This document shows, one piece after another, positions 27,617-38,433 of a DNA stretch of 64,000 nucleotides. The stretch comes from Omphiscola glabra (taxonomy: Eukaryota > Mollusca > Gastropoda > Lymnaeidae). The number at the start of each line of letters is the position of its first letter. Position 1 is the first letter of the stretch. A program made the translations under genes and the position numbers. The notes under the pieces are model-generated. The model saw only the letters and a list, made by a program, of their open reading frames with translations, did not search any database and had not been told where the DNA came from. The stretch lies in NCBI GenBank assembly GCA_964017045.1, contig OZ024808.1:10446284-10510283 (forward strand), written 5' to 3'.

Positions 27617-28782
27617 CAGGGCTACCACACCTTGGGAAATTTCCCAAGATCTTGGGAATTCACGACCCCCATTGGGATCTGGGGAATAATTTTGAAAATC
27701 AGGCAAAACCTTGGGAAATATTAACAGGGGGAAGATTTCTTACATATTTTCAAAAAATGCAAATTGACCTTGTACACCATATGCATAGAACAGTCTCAAC
27801 AATAAATAAACTGATAATAAATCTTGAAATCTCAAAGGAAATCAATATAGCCTATTAATATTATAGAATTTATGAGGGGGGGGGGGGGTAATAGGCTCGG
27901 AAACTTTATCAGACATTAGGCTCTTAGACATTAGCAACAATACGAAAAACAGTACAAGCCAAAGAGGGAACGATAGTGTTCAATCAAGAATCGATAGTAA
28001 AATATGATGAATTTCAGTTACTTCTACAATGTGTTCAAACTATGATGCATCTGTTAAAAAATCCAGCCTAATTTTCATCAATTGGAAAAAATAAAAGTTG
28101 TGCATTTACAGGTAATTTAGATATTAAAATTATCCCGGTACATTGTAGGATTATGGCTGAAAAGTTCATTTAAACAGTATTTTGTTTGAAAAAAAATTAT
28201 TATAATTATAATGTAAATTTACAATTTAAAAAATACTTATGTCTTCATATAATATCAATCCATTTAACTACAATTATTATTATTAAATTCTGCTTTATTG
28301 CTTTGCAAACCTCATTACTAATCTACAGACTTACAATAAGAAAACAACATGTTTTGATGATGAACCTTTTGCCCTTGTAATGGTTGTAAAGAGACTTCTG
28401 TGTTAATTAGCCCTGTGAGCTTTGCTTCAAAGTGACCTCTAATTACACATGTAGATGATATTTTTACCAGAAAATTTGGAGATAATATTTAATTTAGTAG
28501 CCTAACTCCAGTGGGGTATTGATAATTTGGATTAAAAATTAATATTTTTTTTTTTCAAAATCAATTTTTTTTTTGTGATCAAGATTTTTTTAAAATGTCT
28601 TTTAAAATAAATTTCAGTCAATTACTGTACCCCGAGTTTCAGGGGCATTAATTATTGCAGCAATTACTACATAGAAAACCCCTTTTAAAGAAAACTCTTA
28701 TATATTTATATGATCTTGGGAAATCTTGGGAAATATTTTGACAAAATCTTGGGAAATTTTAAAAAAGTGAGTGGCAGCCCTG
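27617..28782. mobile_element. hAT-type non-autonomous element, 1166 bp, with 8-bp target duplication
   Basis: Begins cagggctaccacac and ends, inverted, cagggctgccactc. Flanking 8-mers are cattagtg (27609-27616) and cattagcc (28783-28790), matching at six of eight. The repeated phrase cttgggaaat occurs near both ends. No transposase frame. A G run lies at about 27873. Confidence 0.82.
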
Positions 28783-29235
28783 CATTAGCCCCTATATCTA
28801 ACCTGAACCCTAAATTTATCCCTAACCTGGGTTTTGACCCAATCGGGCCCAGGGCCAGGGTAGCTGTTTATTTTGACGCATTTTATTATTTCTACGTCTA
28901 CACAAATAAAAAATAAACTTTTACCTCATGGATCTACATTAAAACACTTCTGTGGCTATTATAACATCTATTTATCGTTTTCCGATTGTTTTGTCATTGT
29001 TTTTAAACTGAAATTTTAATATAAAATGACATGTATTTACAGTGTCTGTCAATTGTTTGTTTTGTTTTGGTCCATTTAGCCGGTGTACGGCCAGATTTTT
29101 TGCCAGTCTCAGACCAAATGTATTATTTATACGGTTACAGTAATGTAAAAATAAAAGACAATTATGTCAGATTCGGAGGGCATCAGCTTACACTGGGGTG
29201 TAAGGACCGGGCTCTCTCGAGCGTTGAGGTTGAAG

Positions 29236-29325
29236 GTCCCGTCGTGATGTCCAGACACTGTAGGTCCCGTCGTGATGTCCACACACTGTAGGTCCCGTCG
29301 TGATGTCCAGACACTGTAGGCCGAT
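29236..29325. repeat. Short tandem repeat, about 3 units of 28 bp
   Basis: Units with ggtcccgtcgtgatgtccag and acactgta; copy B near 57770 has a single unit. Confidence 0.85.
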
Positions 29326-29348
29326 TTAATGCGGGCTGTGCCTGTATG

Positions 29349-30836
29349 CAGGGCCGGATTAAGCCATGTTAGTGCCCAAGGCACAAACCCACATGGGTGC
29401 CCCATTCTGCCCGGGGCCCCTGATCTTTCACTGACCGTGACCGCTGGTATGTTCAATATTATTCAAAGAAAACAGTTGTTAACAAATATGTTTGTAGTTT
29501 GTACTACTATCACTTATATAAAACTTACAATAAAGTATTTCTGTATTAAAATTAATAGTTAATAAATTTTGAAATAATAAAAGACAAAAATACTTTATTT
29601 TTTATTATATGAAAAAATCAAAAAGATATTGTCATTTACATTTCAAAGTTTTTTTTCTAGATTTATATCTAGCGAAGTTTTTGAGTATATCGTCATAGTT
29701 TATTTTGCGCAACACATCTGCCTCGATCATAAGCAGAGATAAGGAATCGAGCATTTCGTTTCATTATTGATCTATTTGGATTTTGTGTACGTTTCAACTG
29801 AGAAAAAGAGTGATCGGTTGAACAGTAAGTAACCATTAATGTTAAAAATATGTGCAAGGCGATTTGAACATTTGGAAAGGCACACTCGATGTTGTCTCTA
29901 ACTATTACTTTGTATAATTCTCCATGATTGAACGTGTTGTTTTCCGATTTTGATGCAGGACACTTGTGGCGAATACATGAATGAAATTGTTGTCGTTCAG
30001 TACATAAATTATTGTTCAGATCTTTAGGATAAGCATGTATTAGTTCTTCACAGCACTGAGATGTTTGTGATAGTGATACATCGACCAAACAAGAAAATCG
30101 AACTGTAACATCATTATATACTTGTCCTCGTCTACTCATTTCTGTCTCAAGTTTGTCAACAATGGCGTAGAATGCAGATATACGAAATTTGTCTATGGCA
30201 TTCAGAGATACCTCAGGGGCATCACCATCAATGACCACTGTGTTTTCTTTTACGATTACGGGTCAAAGTTGACTTATAATCTACACCTAGTGTTATTATT
30301 TTTGCAGCTTCTTCAAATCTTTCAAATTCATTCCTAGATTTATGCAAGTGATCTGCTAGTGAAGAATACAAAATAGCACACATTTTTATGTTCACATGCT
30401 CATTTTGTGTCTATTACTAAGGGGTTCCCGGTCGAATTAATTAATTAATGTTATTATTTTAATATTATGTATTGAAAATATAAAAATGGTTTAATTTTTT
30501 TTATAAAACTTCCCAAACAGTTTTAAAATTCGAATACGACCGCATTATTTATTTACAAGCCGAGTGAGTCCGCATGGTCCGCATTTTGCTCATTACCATT
30601 TACCAGGAGTTTTTAAAAATTTTTATGCGCTTAATTTTTAAGCATTCAAGATAGTACCAAACTTGAATGTGAATTTTTATTATAATGTATTTCTTCATGT
30701 TCATAGCACTTATTCAATTTTCAGTTGTTTCTGGGCTTAATTTGTTCCAAAAAAATTTCTTGAGGACTTGTGGTGCCCCCAAACGCTTGGTGCCCAAGGC
30801 ATGTGCCTTGTTTGCCTAGGGGTTAATCCGGCCCTG
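29349..30836 (-). mobile_element. hAT transposon remnant, 1488 bp, with 8-bp target duplication
   Basis: Termini are cagggccggattaagcc and, inverted, cagggccggattaaccc. Target duplication: cctgtatg at 29341-29348 and cctgtatt at 30837-30844. Copy B of the host repeat at about 57822 keeps the unoccupied site (gtgccagtatgaaggttaa), confirming a clean insertion. Confidence 0.92.
29693..30238 (-). pseudogene. hAT transposase C-terminal fragment (ZMYM1-like, dimerisation region)
   Basis: 181-codon frame ending in FPNVQIALHIFLTLMVT, then STDHSFSQLKRTQN and RSIMKRNARFL, which is the conserved C-terminal dimerisation segment of hAT transposases, closest in style to those annotated as zinc finger MYM-type protein 1-like. 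The upstream catalytic part and BED finger are missing because the element is internally deleted, so it cannot transpose on its own. Confidence 0.8.
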
Positions 30837-31099
30837 CCTGTATTAAGGTTAAAAGATCATAGCTTGGGTGGTGGAAGTGGGGCAGAAAAAGGGGGGGGGG
30901 ATAATCTTGGCTAAGAGGTTAAGTTAAAATATTTTATACAATGAAGTGTTAACTAATGATGGAACTAGTAACATCAGACCGCCCCCCCCCCCCTCGCTAC
31001 ACCACTCACATAAATAGTTGTACCAGGAATAAGGTAAGTTTAAAGAAAAAATGATAATGATTATGACAAACCCCCAGTGTTAATTCTTGTTTAATAATG

Positions 31100-31266
31100 C
31101 AGCTGTTCGCAATCTGTGGGTCGCGGGTCGAACGACCCTAACTCAGGGGTCGCCTACAACCATCAGAAAAACGTATTAATGAATTAGTAATTTTATGGTT
31201 GGGGGTCATTACAACATGAGGAACTGTATTAAAGGGTCGTGGCATTAGGAAGATTGAGAACCACTG
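31100..31266 (-). mobile_element. SPIN-like hAT MITE fragment
   Basis: Minus strand begins cagtggttctcaatcttcc and continues gaccctttaatacagttcc, tcatgttgt, gacccccaaccataaaatta, then ggcgacccctg, gggtcgttcgacc and gcgacccacag, ending gaacagctg. This order of blocks agrees closely, from memory, with the non-autonomous SPIN family of hAT elements known from several vertebrates, an insect and a pond snail. A truncated version lies in copy B at about 57855. Confidence 0.75.
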
Positions 31267-31376
31267 TTTTAGTGGATTTCCAACGTTATGTTTTTATGAA
31301 TCTGATAATCGGCATCACGCCCGCTACCCTCCCCCTTTCCCCTCAGAGCATGATCATCGGCATCGCGTACGCTCCC

Positions 31377-31379
<3 letters not shown>

Positions 31380-31416
<37 letters not shown>
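31380..31416. repeat. CT dinucleotide microsatellite
   Basis: About 18 CT units after a C/T-rich stretch. Present in copy B at about 58094-58122. Confidence 0.95.
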
Positions 31417-31418
<2 letters not shown>

Positions 31419-32083
31419 AGCGCTCAAAATATACGGGTAGCCCTTTAAAGTTGAAGCCATGGTGGGGATGGGGTAGGATTGGGAGTTGATTACCAAGGCA
31501 GCGGACACACACATCATCATTAACTTGTGAATAAAGTTATCTGACCAAAAGTGACCGGGACTTGGCATTAGGTCACTATATCAAAGAATGACAACGTAGG
31601 AGTTTCAGTGGTGATGTAAGCTGACCAGAGAAACCGCGAAACAGTGGGCCTGGCAAAAGACACCAACCATCCACCGACATCAAAGAGCGACAGATGTCCA
31701 AGCCACCGATGGACAAGGGAACCAGAGGCATGGCTCGAGCTCGTGGTGTTGATGTAACACCTTTGTTTAACTAGGGCTGAAGTTGATAAATTAATAGCCC
31801 GGGGGGGGGGGAGATTTTGTGATAATGCGTCCACTTTTTTTCAATTATTTGTGATGGATAAATTGGGGGGGGGGGGGGGGGAGGGGGAATCGGCCATGAT
31901 AGCGTGGGGTCAATACGTTGTCCGTGATTGGTCAGCTCTAATTTGAGCTCCCCTCCCCCCTTTTCGTATGCCAATGAGCTTAAGTTGACTGATTTGCGCT
32001 AAGTGAGGGTGAGGGCTGGTGATTATATATAATAAGACGGACTCTTTTGCGGTATTCATTGTAGTGGGATCCCTTTGTTGAAA

Positions 32084-33082
32084 ATGGCAGGACGACCAAG
32101 GTTAACCCGAATTCAAATTGTTGATCCAACGGAAATTTTAAATGATGCAGCAGGTCGGACTGAGATTTGGTTTATGCGCACACTTTGTGAAGCAACAAAT
32201 AAATAATGTTAATACAACAATGAAATTTCTAGCAAGGCGCTCCCTTTTAAAGAACAAAATGGAATGCAACAACTGCAATGTGGCTTGTAAGCTGGCTACC
32301 TAAAATCAAGGTATTGATAAACATATATGGAAGTGTTCAATTTGTGGTTTGAGGAAAAGTATACGAGATGGCTCATTTTTTTTACCAGGAGCCATCTACC
32401 ATTATCTAAACTAGTCATTCTCATTCTCATGTACTGTTTCGCCAATGATTTTCCTCAAGAGGCTACAAAGCATGAGTCACAAATACAGAACCAAAACACG
32501 GTGATTGACTGGTTTAATTTTATTCGAGAGGATATAGGGATATATCTGAACCAGCATGCAACTCAGATTGGTGGCTTTGATGATAATGGGGAGCCCATGG
32601 TGGTTGAGCTTGACGAATCCAAATATTTTCATAAGAAATACCACAGAGGAGCGTGGCGTCAAGGCCACTGGGTTTTTGGTGGAAAAGAAAGGTCCACTGG
32701 AAAATGCTTCCTAGTGGAAGTTCCAGACAGAACAGCTGGAACCCAGGAAAACATTATCGTCCAACAGGTTTTGCCAGGGACACACATAATAACAGATGGA
32801 TGAGCAGGCAATAGAAACATAGGGCAATTGTCCCATGGAATTTTCATGCAGTCAGTTGTGGTGCATGAAAGAAATTTTGTTGATCCCAATGATCCAGAAG
32901 TGCACACACAAAACATAGAAAATCTGTGGATGCGCGCCAAACGTAAACTGAAAAGACAATACGGAACAAATGAGACATTGTTTCCATCATATTTAAAGGA
33001 GTTTCAGTTCCGTTGCAATACCACAAAATTTAAGGTGTTCAACGAACTTTTGATTGTGGTAAAAGGACGATATCCTGTTTAA
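32084..33082 (+). pseudogene. Second Merlin-type transposase, pseudogene (copy A)
   Basis: Starts MAGRPRLTRIQIVDPTEI, preceded by tatatataataag which could be its promoter TATA. Recognisable blocks: ECNNCNVACKLA and KCSICGLRKSIRDGSFF (zinc ribbon), VIDWFNFIREDI, the catalytic VVELDESKYF, GHWVFGGKERSTGK, VLPGTHIITDG, and QNIENLWMRAKRKLKRQYG. Disabled by a 4-bp insertion after about 32200, a 2-bp gain in the T run at 32378, and a TGA for W at 32801-32803 directly after the second catalytic D. The C terminus VVKGRYPV is intact and lost in copy B. It differs strongly in sequence from the transposase at 26089, so it is a separate Merlin lineage. Confidence 0.85.
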
Positions 33083-33297
33083 AGCATTTTAAACAGTTCA
33101 GTTTTTTCTTCTTGTACTTCTCAGAACATAAAAGGTAAGATCTTTTTAATTTATTTGTTTTGTACAATTTAGTCTTTGTGTTACCGGTAGCTGAAGAGGA
33201 CTTTTGCCGACGTCGTTGTTGTGTACTGTATACTATAATCTTCTATCGGATTGTTATTGCTTTCAATATATCTATTATGTTTTATGAGACACATAAA

Positions 33298-33465
33298 GGG
33301 CCATCCTTAATTGACGTCACTCAAATTTTTTACCTCCCTCCTCCCATCATCACAAATCGTCACAAAAAGTTAGCCCCCACCCTCAAATATAACGTCACAA
33401 ATCTCTGCACCCCCCCTATAAAAAGTCACTGTGTCGACTAATGACCTTTTAAAGAACGAAGCGGC
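33298..33465. mobile_element. End fragment of the Harbinger-like family
   Basis: gggccatccttaattgacgt followed by C-rich cactcaaattttttacctcc and later aacgtcacaaatctctgcac copies the left end of the element at 45159-46630. Only one end is present. Confidence 0.6.
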
Positions 33466-33477
33466 TATTCGCACTCG

Positions 33478-33705
33478 CGTACTAGAAGTGAGAGGTTGGG
33501 ATTTAAAAAAAAAAACTATTTAAAATATTTTCGATGGGTTTGTAAGACAAAATGAGGTATCAAATGAAAGATAATGGAATGGACTATACGTTTGTAAACT
33601 TAATTATTCAGTTTAACTAAAATAAACTACCACAAATGACATCCGAATAGCATTAGTCAAAATGGACCCAGACACGCAGAGCAGCCATTCGGACCCGGTT
33701 CCCAT
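33478..33705. repeat. Foldback-family copy 2 (one arm)
   Basis: Runs agaagtgagaggttgggatt, gacaaaatgaggtatcaaat, cagtttaactaaaataaac, cacaaatgacatccgaatag. Shared with 13512-13968, 53215-53510 and 59739-59965. Confidence 0.8.
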
Positions 33706-34332
33706 TACACTTTAAAGAAATTCACCTCCCGTTGATATCAAATTACTTAATTACTGCACCCGTGTCAGAAACATTTCACTATAACAGAGGTTCTTTACCA
33801 GAGGTAAAAGTAATTCCCCAGCCCTGAGGTGTGGAAGACCAGAAAATTGTATTCAGTGGCGTAGCTAGCAGGCTGCGGACCGCACCGGGTGACACCATCT
33901 CAGGGGGTGACAACAAGTTGAAAAATTGCGTATATACAGAGCATACACTGCTGTGTGTAACCGAATATCCATAAAACGATTACAGATGACACTTGCATTT
34001 TCCACCCATGTAACCAATCAAAATGCGTGTTTTATTTAAATTTCAAGGTTAATTCGTCGGCAATTAGGTTACCTTATTATTAGATCAGAAATACTCCGTT
34101 TTGAGAGCATTTACTAAGAACTCCCCCCCCCCCCCCCGCGGTCAACCATTTTCGATCTATCCCACTTCATGTTGTAGGCCCCCTAGTCCTAATTCTATTC
34201 TATGATTCCCATGTCCACATAAAATAATACTAAACGTCCTATTTATTGTAAAAAAATGCGTGAATTAATAGAAAAACCATATATCTGAATATCCAATTTT
34301 ATTAGTGAAACAAGACCTTTATTTCACAATAG

Positions 34333-34479
34333 GAAATTAGTAGAACGCAGTAAGGTTAAACCTGATAAAAGGAACGCAACAAGACAACGAACGTGTCGGC
34401 AGGAAGCCTTCATCAGCGAACAAACACAAAAACGAATTTCCTATTGTGCTAACCTGATTGCAGTCTCCCCCATTATTAC
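34333..34479. mobile_element. 147-bp insertion with 17-bp target duplication
   Basis: Flanked by perfect 17-mers cctttatttcacaatag at 34316-34332 and 34480-34496. Copy B (about 60640-60656) has a single copy of the 17-mer and no insert. The insert holds the phrase gtcggcaggaagccttcatc also found at about 51694 and 62620. An inverted pair (cacaataggaaatt and aatttcctattgtg) brackets its central part. Confidence 0.85.
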
Positions 34480-34913
34480 CCTTTATTTCACAATAGTAAA
34501 CCGATAAAAGATAACTAAAATATGTGAGACCTAAATATTTAAAATTGTTAGCCCACCACTTGTTTAGAAAGAAATATCGGACACATGGATATAATTAAAG
34601 TAATAAAATAAATACAACATATTTATTTTAATCTAGATACATCCAATTGGGCAATTTTTTATAAGGTATCTTTAAGGACAGAAGAGTTCTCCACATTTTA
34701 CCACAATGGCGCCGTGAAGAACAAAAGATTCATGAAAATGTACTTCTTTTGATCTCGTAAAATTTGTTAAATTTTTGTTGTATTCCAACAAAAAGATGGT
34801 ACTTTAATTTTAAAAATACTTTTTATGAAGTTCCATGAGGTAAAAATGAATTTTAAAAATTATTTTTCTAGAAATTATAATTTGCGGGCTAATTCCTATC
34901 CTATATGACTATA

Positions 34914-34996
34914 TGTGGTCCCTCATTGGGAGTCACTGCCCTTTGTTTATGTTTTGAGAATAGATTAAGGGTTCAGGTTAGGGTGAGGGATAGATG
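34914..34996. mobile_element. Solo end of a Merlin-family element
   Basis: gtggtccctcattgggagtc then actgccctttgtttatgttt matches the right end of the element at 27605 in inverted orientation, followed by ggttcaggttagggtgaggg, the internal phrase of the same family. Lacks the gcgtgtttat block. Confidence 0.7.
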
Positions 34997-35748
34997 AGGT
35001 GGCAGTAGCGTGCAATTACCTTAATTTTTTAGTAAGTTACATTACTATGTTTTATTCATCAGTCATCAGTGAAGCCAGGTCAGTTGAGTGTTTGAGCTGT
35101 GATTCAAAATTAAATATTAAATGATGTAATGTATGATGCATGACATTGACATGAGTAGGAGTATGAATTATAATGGAACGATAATTTTCCTTGCCTTAGT
35201 TCATACTGACTGCGTCTGAGGAGTGAGGTACTGTTGTCACTATTGTCACTGAGACTATTGACACTATTGACTATATAGAGAATTTGAAAGATAATCATTC
35301 TATTATTGTTCTCACTGTAATGTGAGAAGGCATGATGATAAATTTATCTTAATGAAAATGACTTTGACTTGGACCAAGGCAGCCTTGGACTTCCTAAATT
35401 CAATAATTGGGGGACCTTAATAATTAATAAACAGAGTAAAGAGTTCCTTTATTTCATACGGGAATCGCCAGTAGTAGTATACAAATTATAAGTACCTTCA
35501 GCCCTAAGTGTGTGAGTAAGAGAATGTCAGTGTATGTGTAATGTAAGTGTAAGGGTGAGTGATGAGAGTGGTCGGGGGGGGGGGGGATCTAAGTCTAAGG
35601 TGTACTCAAAGCCTTCAAAGGGAACCTTATTCCTCCTATAATCTGTATTCTCTCTGTTGCTGGTGTACTATAATAAACTTATTCCATGGAGTGATATAAA
35701 ATTCCCTGTAGCAAGGGAATCTGTATGAAACACCCAGCTTATTTTAAA
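34997..35748. other. No gene recognised
   Basis: Non-coding; a G run at about 35574. Nothing else supported. Confidence 0.35.
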
Positions 35749-36633
35749 GGCGTGTCTACACGTCCGGTGACCGGACAAATAGTGCGGGAGATATTCTTCC
35801 GGTGGGCATGTCACTTGTAGGTGTTATTAATTCCGGCAGACACGTCATGTGACAAGAGGTCGCCGGCAAAATAGTTGCATTGTGTATGATATTCCAATAT
35901 TGTGTTTTAAATATTAGTCAGCCTATCCCTAGATAATAAATAAATACTAAGTATGTTAATATTTTCAAATGCTCAAATACATAAAGTGTATAAGAAGCTT
36001 TTGGCTTTGAATTAAAAATATAATACTTGTACTAGTAGGCCTATAGTATATAGCCTACTAGTCTATTTGAATCCGACTCTTCAAAAAAAAAGAAAGTCTG
36101 TTATCTTGGTTTAAATATCTTATAAAGCTCTAACTGGTAGCCTAAATTTAAAATATGAACCAAACAAAATAAGACCAATAGCTGCCAGATGACTTTCAAT
36201 ACACCTACGCCAAAAAGTTTTATATTGTAGGCTATTAATATTGCGTGAGAAGCAGGCTACCCCAGCAGCACACTGGTCCCATATTAAGATGTAATATGTA
36301 AGATGTCTATTTCTTTGTGAACTATCGACCTCCCAGGTGAATCATTATCACCCTCACTATCATTTTTATCCTTTCTCTCCCGCTCTCAGTATTTCCTCCT
36401 TCTAGTATCCATTGCGCTCCCCCCCAAATTTGTTGAAATGAAGTAAACTCATGGTACACATGCATCTCCAGCGACATTTTTCTGTTTCTGATCAACTATT
36501 AGCGCTCACGTGACCAGGCTGATGGACAAATATCTCTCACAATTGTTTACGGCAGTCATGTCATTGTCACTTGGTCGCCTGACGAATATCTCAAGAATTT
36601 ATTCGTCCGATCGCCGGACATGTAGACACTTCG
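35749..36633. mobile_element. TIR DNA element, 885 bp, perfect 9-bp target duplication
   Basis: Left end ggcgtgtctacacgtccgg and right end, inverted, cgaagtgtctacatgtccgg; inverted similarity continues through a further gac.ggac pair. The 9-mer tattttaaa flanks both sides (35740-35748 and 36634-36642). No coding frame. Internal sequence resembles 61680-62320. A 9-bp duplication fits Mutator-like, Merlin or hAT-type integration; I cannot assign the superfamily. Confidence 0.85.
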
Positions 36634-36654
36634 TATTTTAAAACAATATAGATG

Positions 36655-37300
36655 GTACTAGATGCAGTTCCAAGGAAAGAAAAAGATGTTGATTTAAATA
36701 AAATTATAAAGAAAGAAGTAGCTAATATTATTAACCCAACACAAGTTCTTGTGGCGAGCAATGCATCCTGACTATCATAAAATGCTAGAGGACGGATTAG
36801 GTAATGATGTTTTTTCATCAGCAGATGTTATTTTCAATGTCAGAAATGGAACTTGACTTTCAATACTTCCATAACATACAAAAGAAAGAAGTGAACAATG
36901 GTTTTAATCCAACACCAGATTTTGTTAACAGTTTTTGTTATATAAAGGACAAACCACATGATGATTGATGCCATTTGAATGTTTCTCAATGTGTCTCAGT
37001 TGATGTACCGTACTTTAAAAGTCTTAGTGTACTGATATCTCAGACAAAAGTCATAGGGAGGTATGTAGGAGATAGTAAAAATGAAATCGTATTTTATGTG
37101 GCAGTTCTAGTTCTAGTGAAATCAGGCTAACACTGAATTTGGGGTCTTCAGACAGGAAAGCCCCACATCAGAGCTACAAATATGTTCAGCCTTAAATGAC
37201 ATTTAACTATTATCTATGATTGTAAATTATTAGAATTATTGTCATTGTTACTTGTTAATCATTCACAGCTCTTTTTTTAAATTACTAAATGTTGTTTAAT
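36655..37300 (+). pseudogene. Zinc-finger gene remnant lacking all fingers
   Basis: The 5' part (gatgtt-rich, encoding VPRKEKDVDLNKI and later matching HKMLEDG, SSADVI, and NP.PD) aligns with the N-terminal region of the 38434 and 55357 genes; the 3' part (cagacaaaagtcatagggag at about 37040) aligns with sequence downstream of the 38434 gene at about 40320. Everything between, i.e. the finger array, is gone, and the rest has stops. A deletion by recombination is likely. Confidence 0.7.
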
Positions 37301-37449
37301 TTTTTAATGTACAATTTTTTTTTTTCATGATAAAAGAATTGTTTTGTGGGATTTAATTTTTAAACAGACTGAAAGAAATAGTGATCCCTTTACCATCATC
37401 TGTTTGCCAATTTTCAGGTTTGCGCCCTCTGCAATCAAAGTTGATAGTT

Positions 37450-38341
37450 AAATTTTATTCCAGTTATCCACATAACCACTTTGGGCTCACTATATATCCA
37501 AAGACCTCTGCAGAGCCAGTGGTTGCAGGGGCCATGGGATGACTCTGGTTAATGGTTCTGCCTAACCTGTGTGAACCAGCTGAAACCTCCCCATTGCCCA
37601 TAATTTTGAATTGTCAATAAGCAGGCCTTGTAATGTAATTGAAATTCACTCTTCCCCCAAAAGAGCAAGGAGATCTATTATATCTTTCTTTTAGCTACAG
37701 TGCCAACAATTATGATGCATTTGTGGCGCCACTTTTTGTAACCCCCAATAACAGATTTGTTTCTGATCTGTACTAAACACAAATATAAATATAATATCCA
37801 TTCATTCTGTTTAAAACTTTACATTTTGTGCTATGGTTAAAATAAAACACACAATATATTAGTACTATACTATCAATGTAATGTAACAAATATGGAATAG
37901 TAGCCTATTTTTGTGTTATAACCATAGTCATATGCTAAAAGTGGGTTATGATTTTAGGTTTAGGATTATTACAGCTTTACCCAAATGGTGGTCTGCGGAT
38001 GGAATGGTCTTCACAACATGAATATTCATGAATATAAGAAGAAAATTTAATTAATAAATCCGACTGGTCCTTGGTGTAATTTTGAAACTTGTTCATCGGT
38101 TCCCAAATTTTAAAGATTTGGGAAATGGTTGTCTATTGCACATTGTATTTTATATAATCGTTTTCTATATTTTTGTTATATTTCAGATAAATTTGGTGCA
38201 ATTAATCAATCTTGCACCGGTCCCTGTTGCACTTTTGAAACTTATTCATCGGTTGGCAAATTTTAAATGTTTTTGATAAACTTGAGTATCGCTCATTGTA
38301 TTTAAAATAATGTTTTTGTTTTTCTTTGTTTTGTATTTCAG
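37450..38341 (+). other. Upstream region conserved between zinc-finger genes 2 and 3
   Basis: Matches 54520-55265 in order: ctttgggctcactatatat, ggttgcaggggccatggga, ggttctgcctaacctg, caggccttgtaatg, ending in a polypyrimidine tract and splice acceptor (ttgtatttcag at 38331-38341). A second copy of the last 100 bp (ttatatttcagataaatttg) lies internally at about 38177. Probably promoter, non-coding exon 1 and intron 1; the donor is not identified. Confidence 0.6.
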
Positions 38342-38433
38342 ATAATTTGGAGCAAACCAACAAAAAGGTTAAATACAATGCTTACTGCACTGCATGAAGC
38401 CTTGTAGTGTCAACTATTTCAAATGTGAAGACC

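Larger units (their letters stand above)
28868..34852. mobile_element. Composite repeat, copy A (about 6 kb)
   Basis: Nearly all of this interval aligns in order with 57404-61662 (copy B): the start tttattttgacgcattttat, the SPIN-like fragment, a CT microsatellite, a Merlin-type transposase pseudogene, a foldback segment and the end aagttccatgaggtaaaaat. Copy A has gained a hAT (29349-30836) and a 147-bp insertion (34333-34479), and lacks 655 bp present in copy B at 60864-61518. Copy B lacks about 420 bp of copy A (33057-33477). The true ends and mechanism of the composite are unknown. Confidence 0.8.

Noticed and set aside
32327..32803. Independent 158-aa gene
   Set aside because: It is the central segment of the disabled Merlin-type transposase at 32084-33082.
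35440..35650. Possible LTR retrotransposon end
   Set aside because: No paired long terminal repeat, primer site or gag/pol frame was found nearby.
38407..38433. N-terminal extension of zinc-finger gene 2 from an upstream GTG
   Set aside because: No ATG in the stretch, and ATG 38434 has a good context and matches the start of the paralogues; the same holds at 55330 and at 23952.
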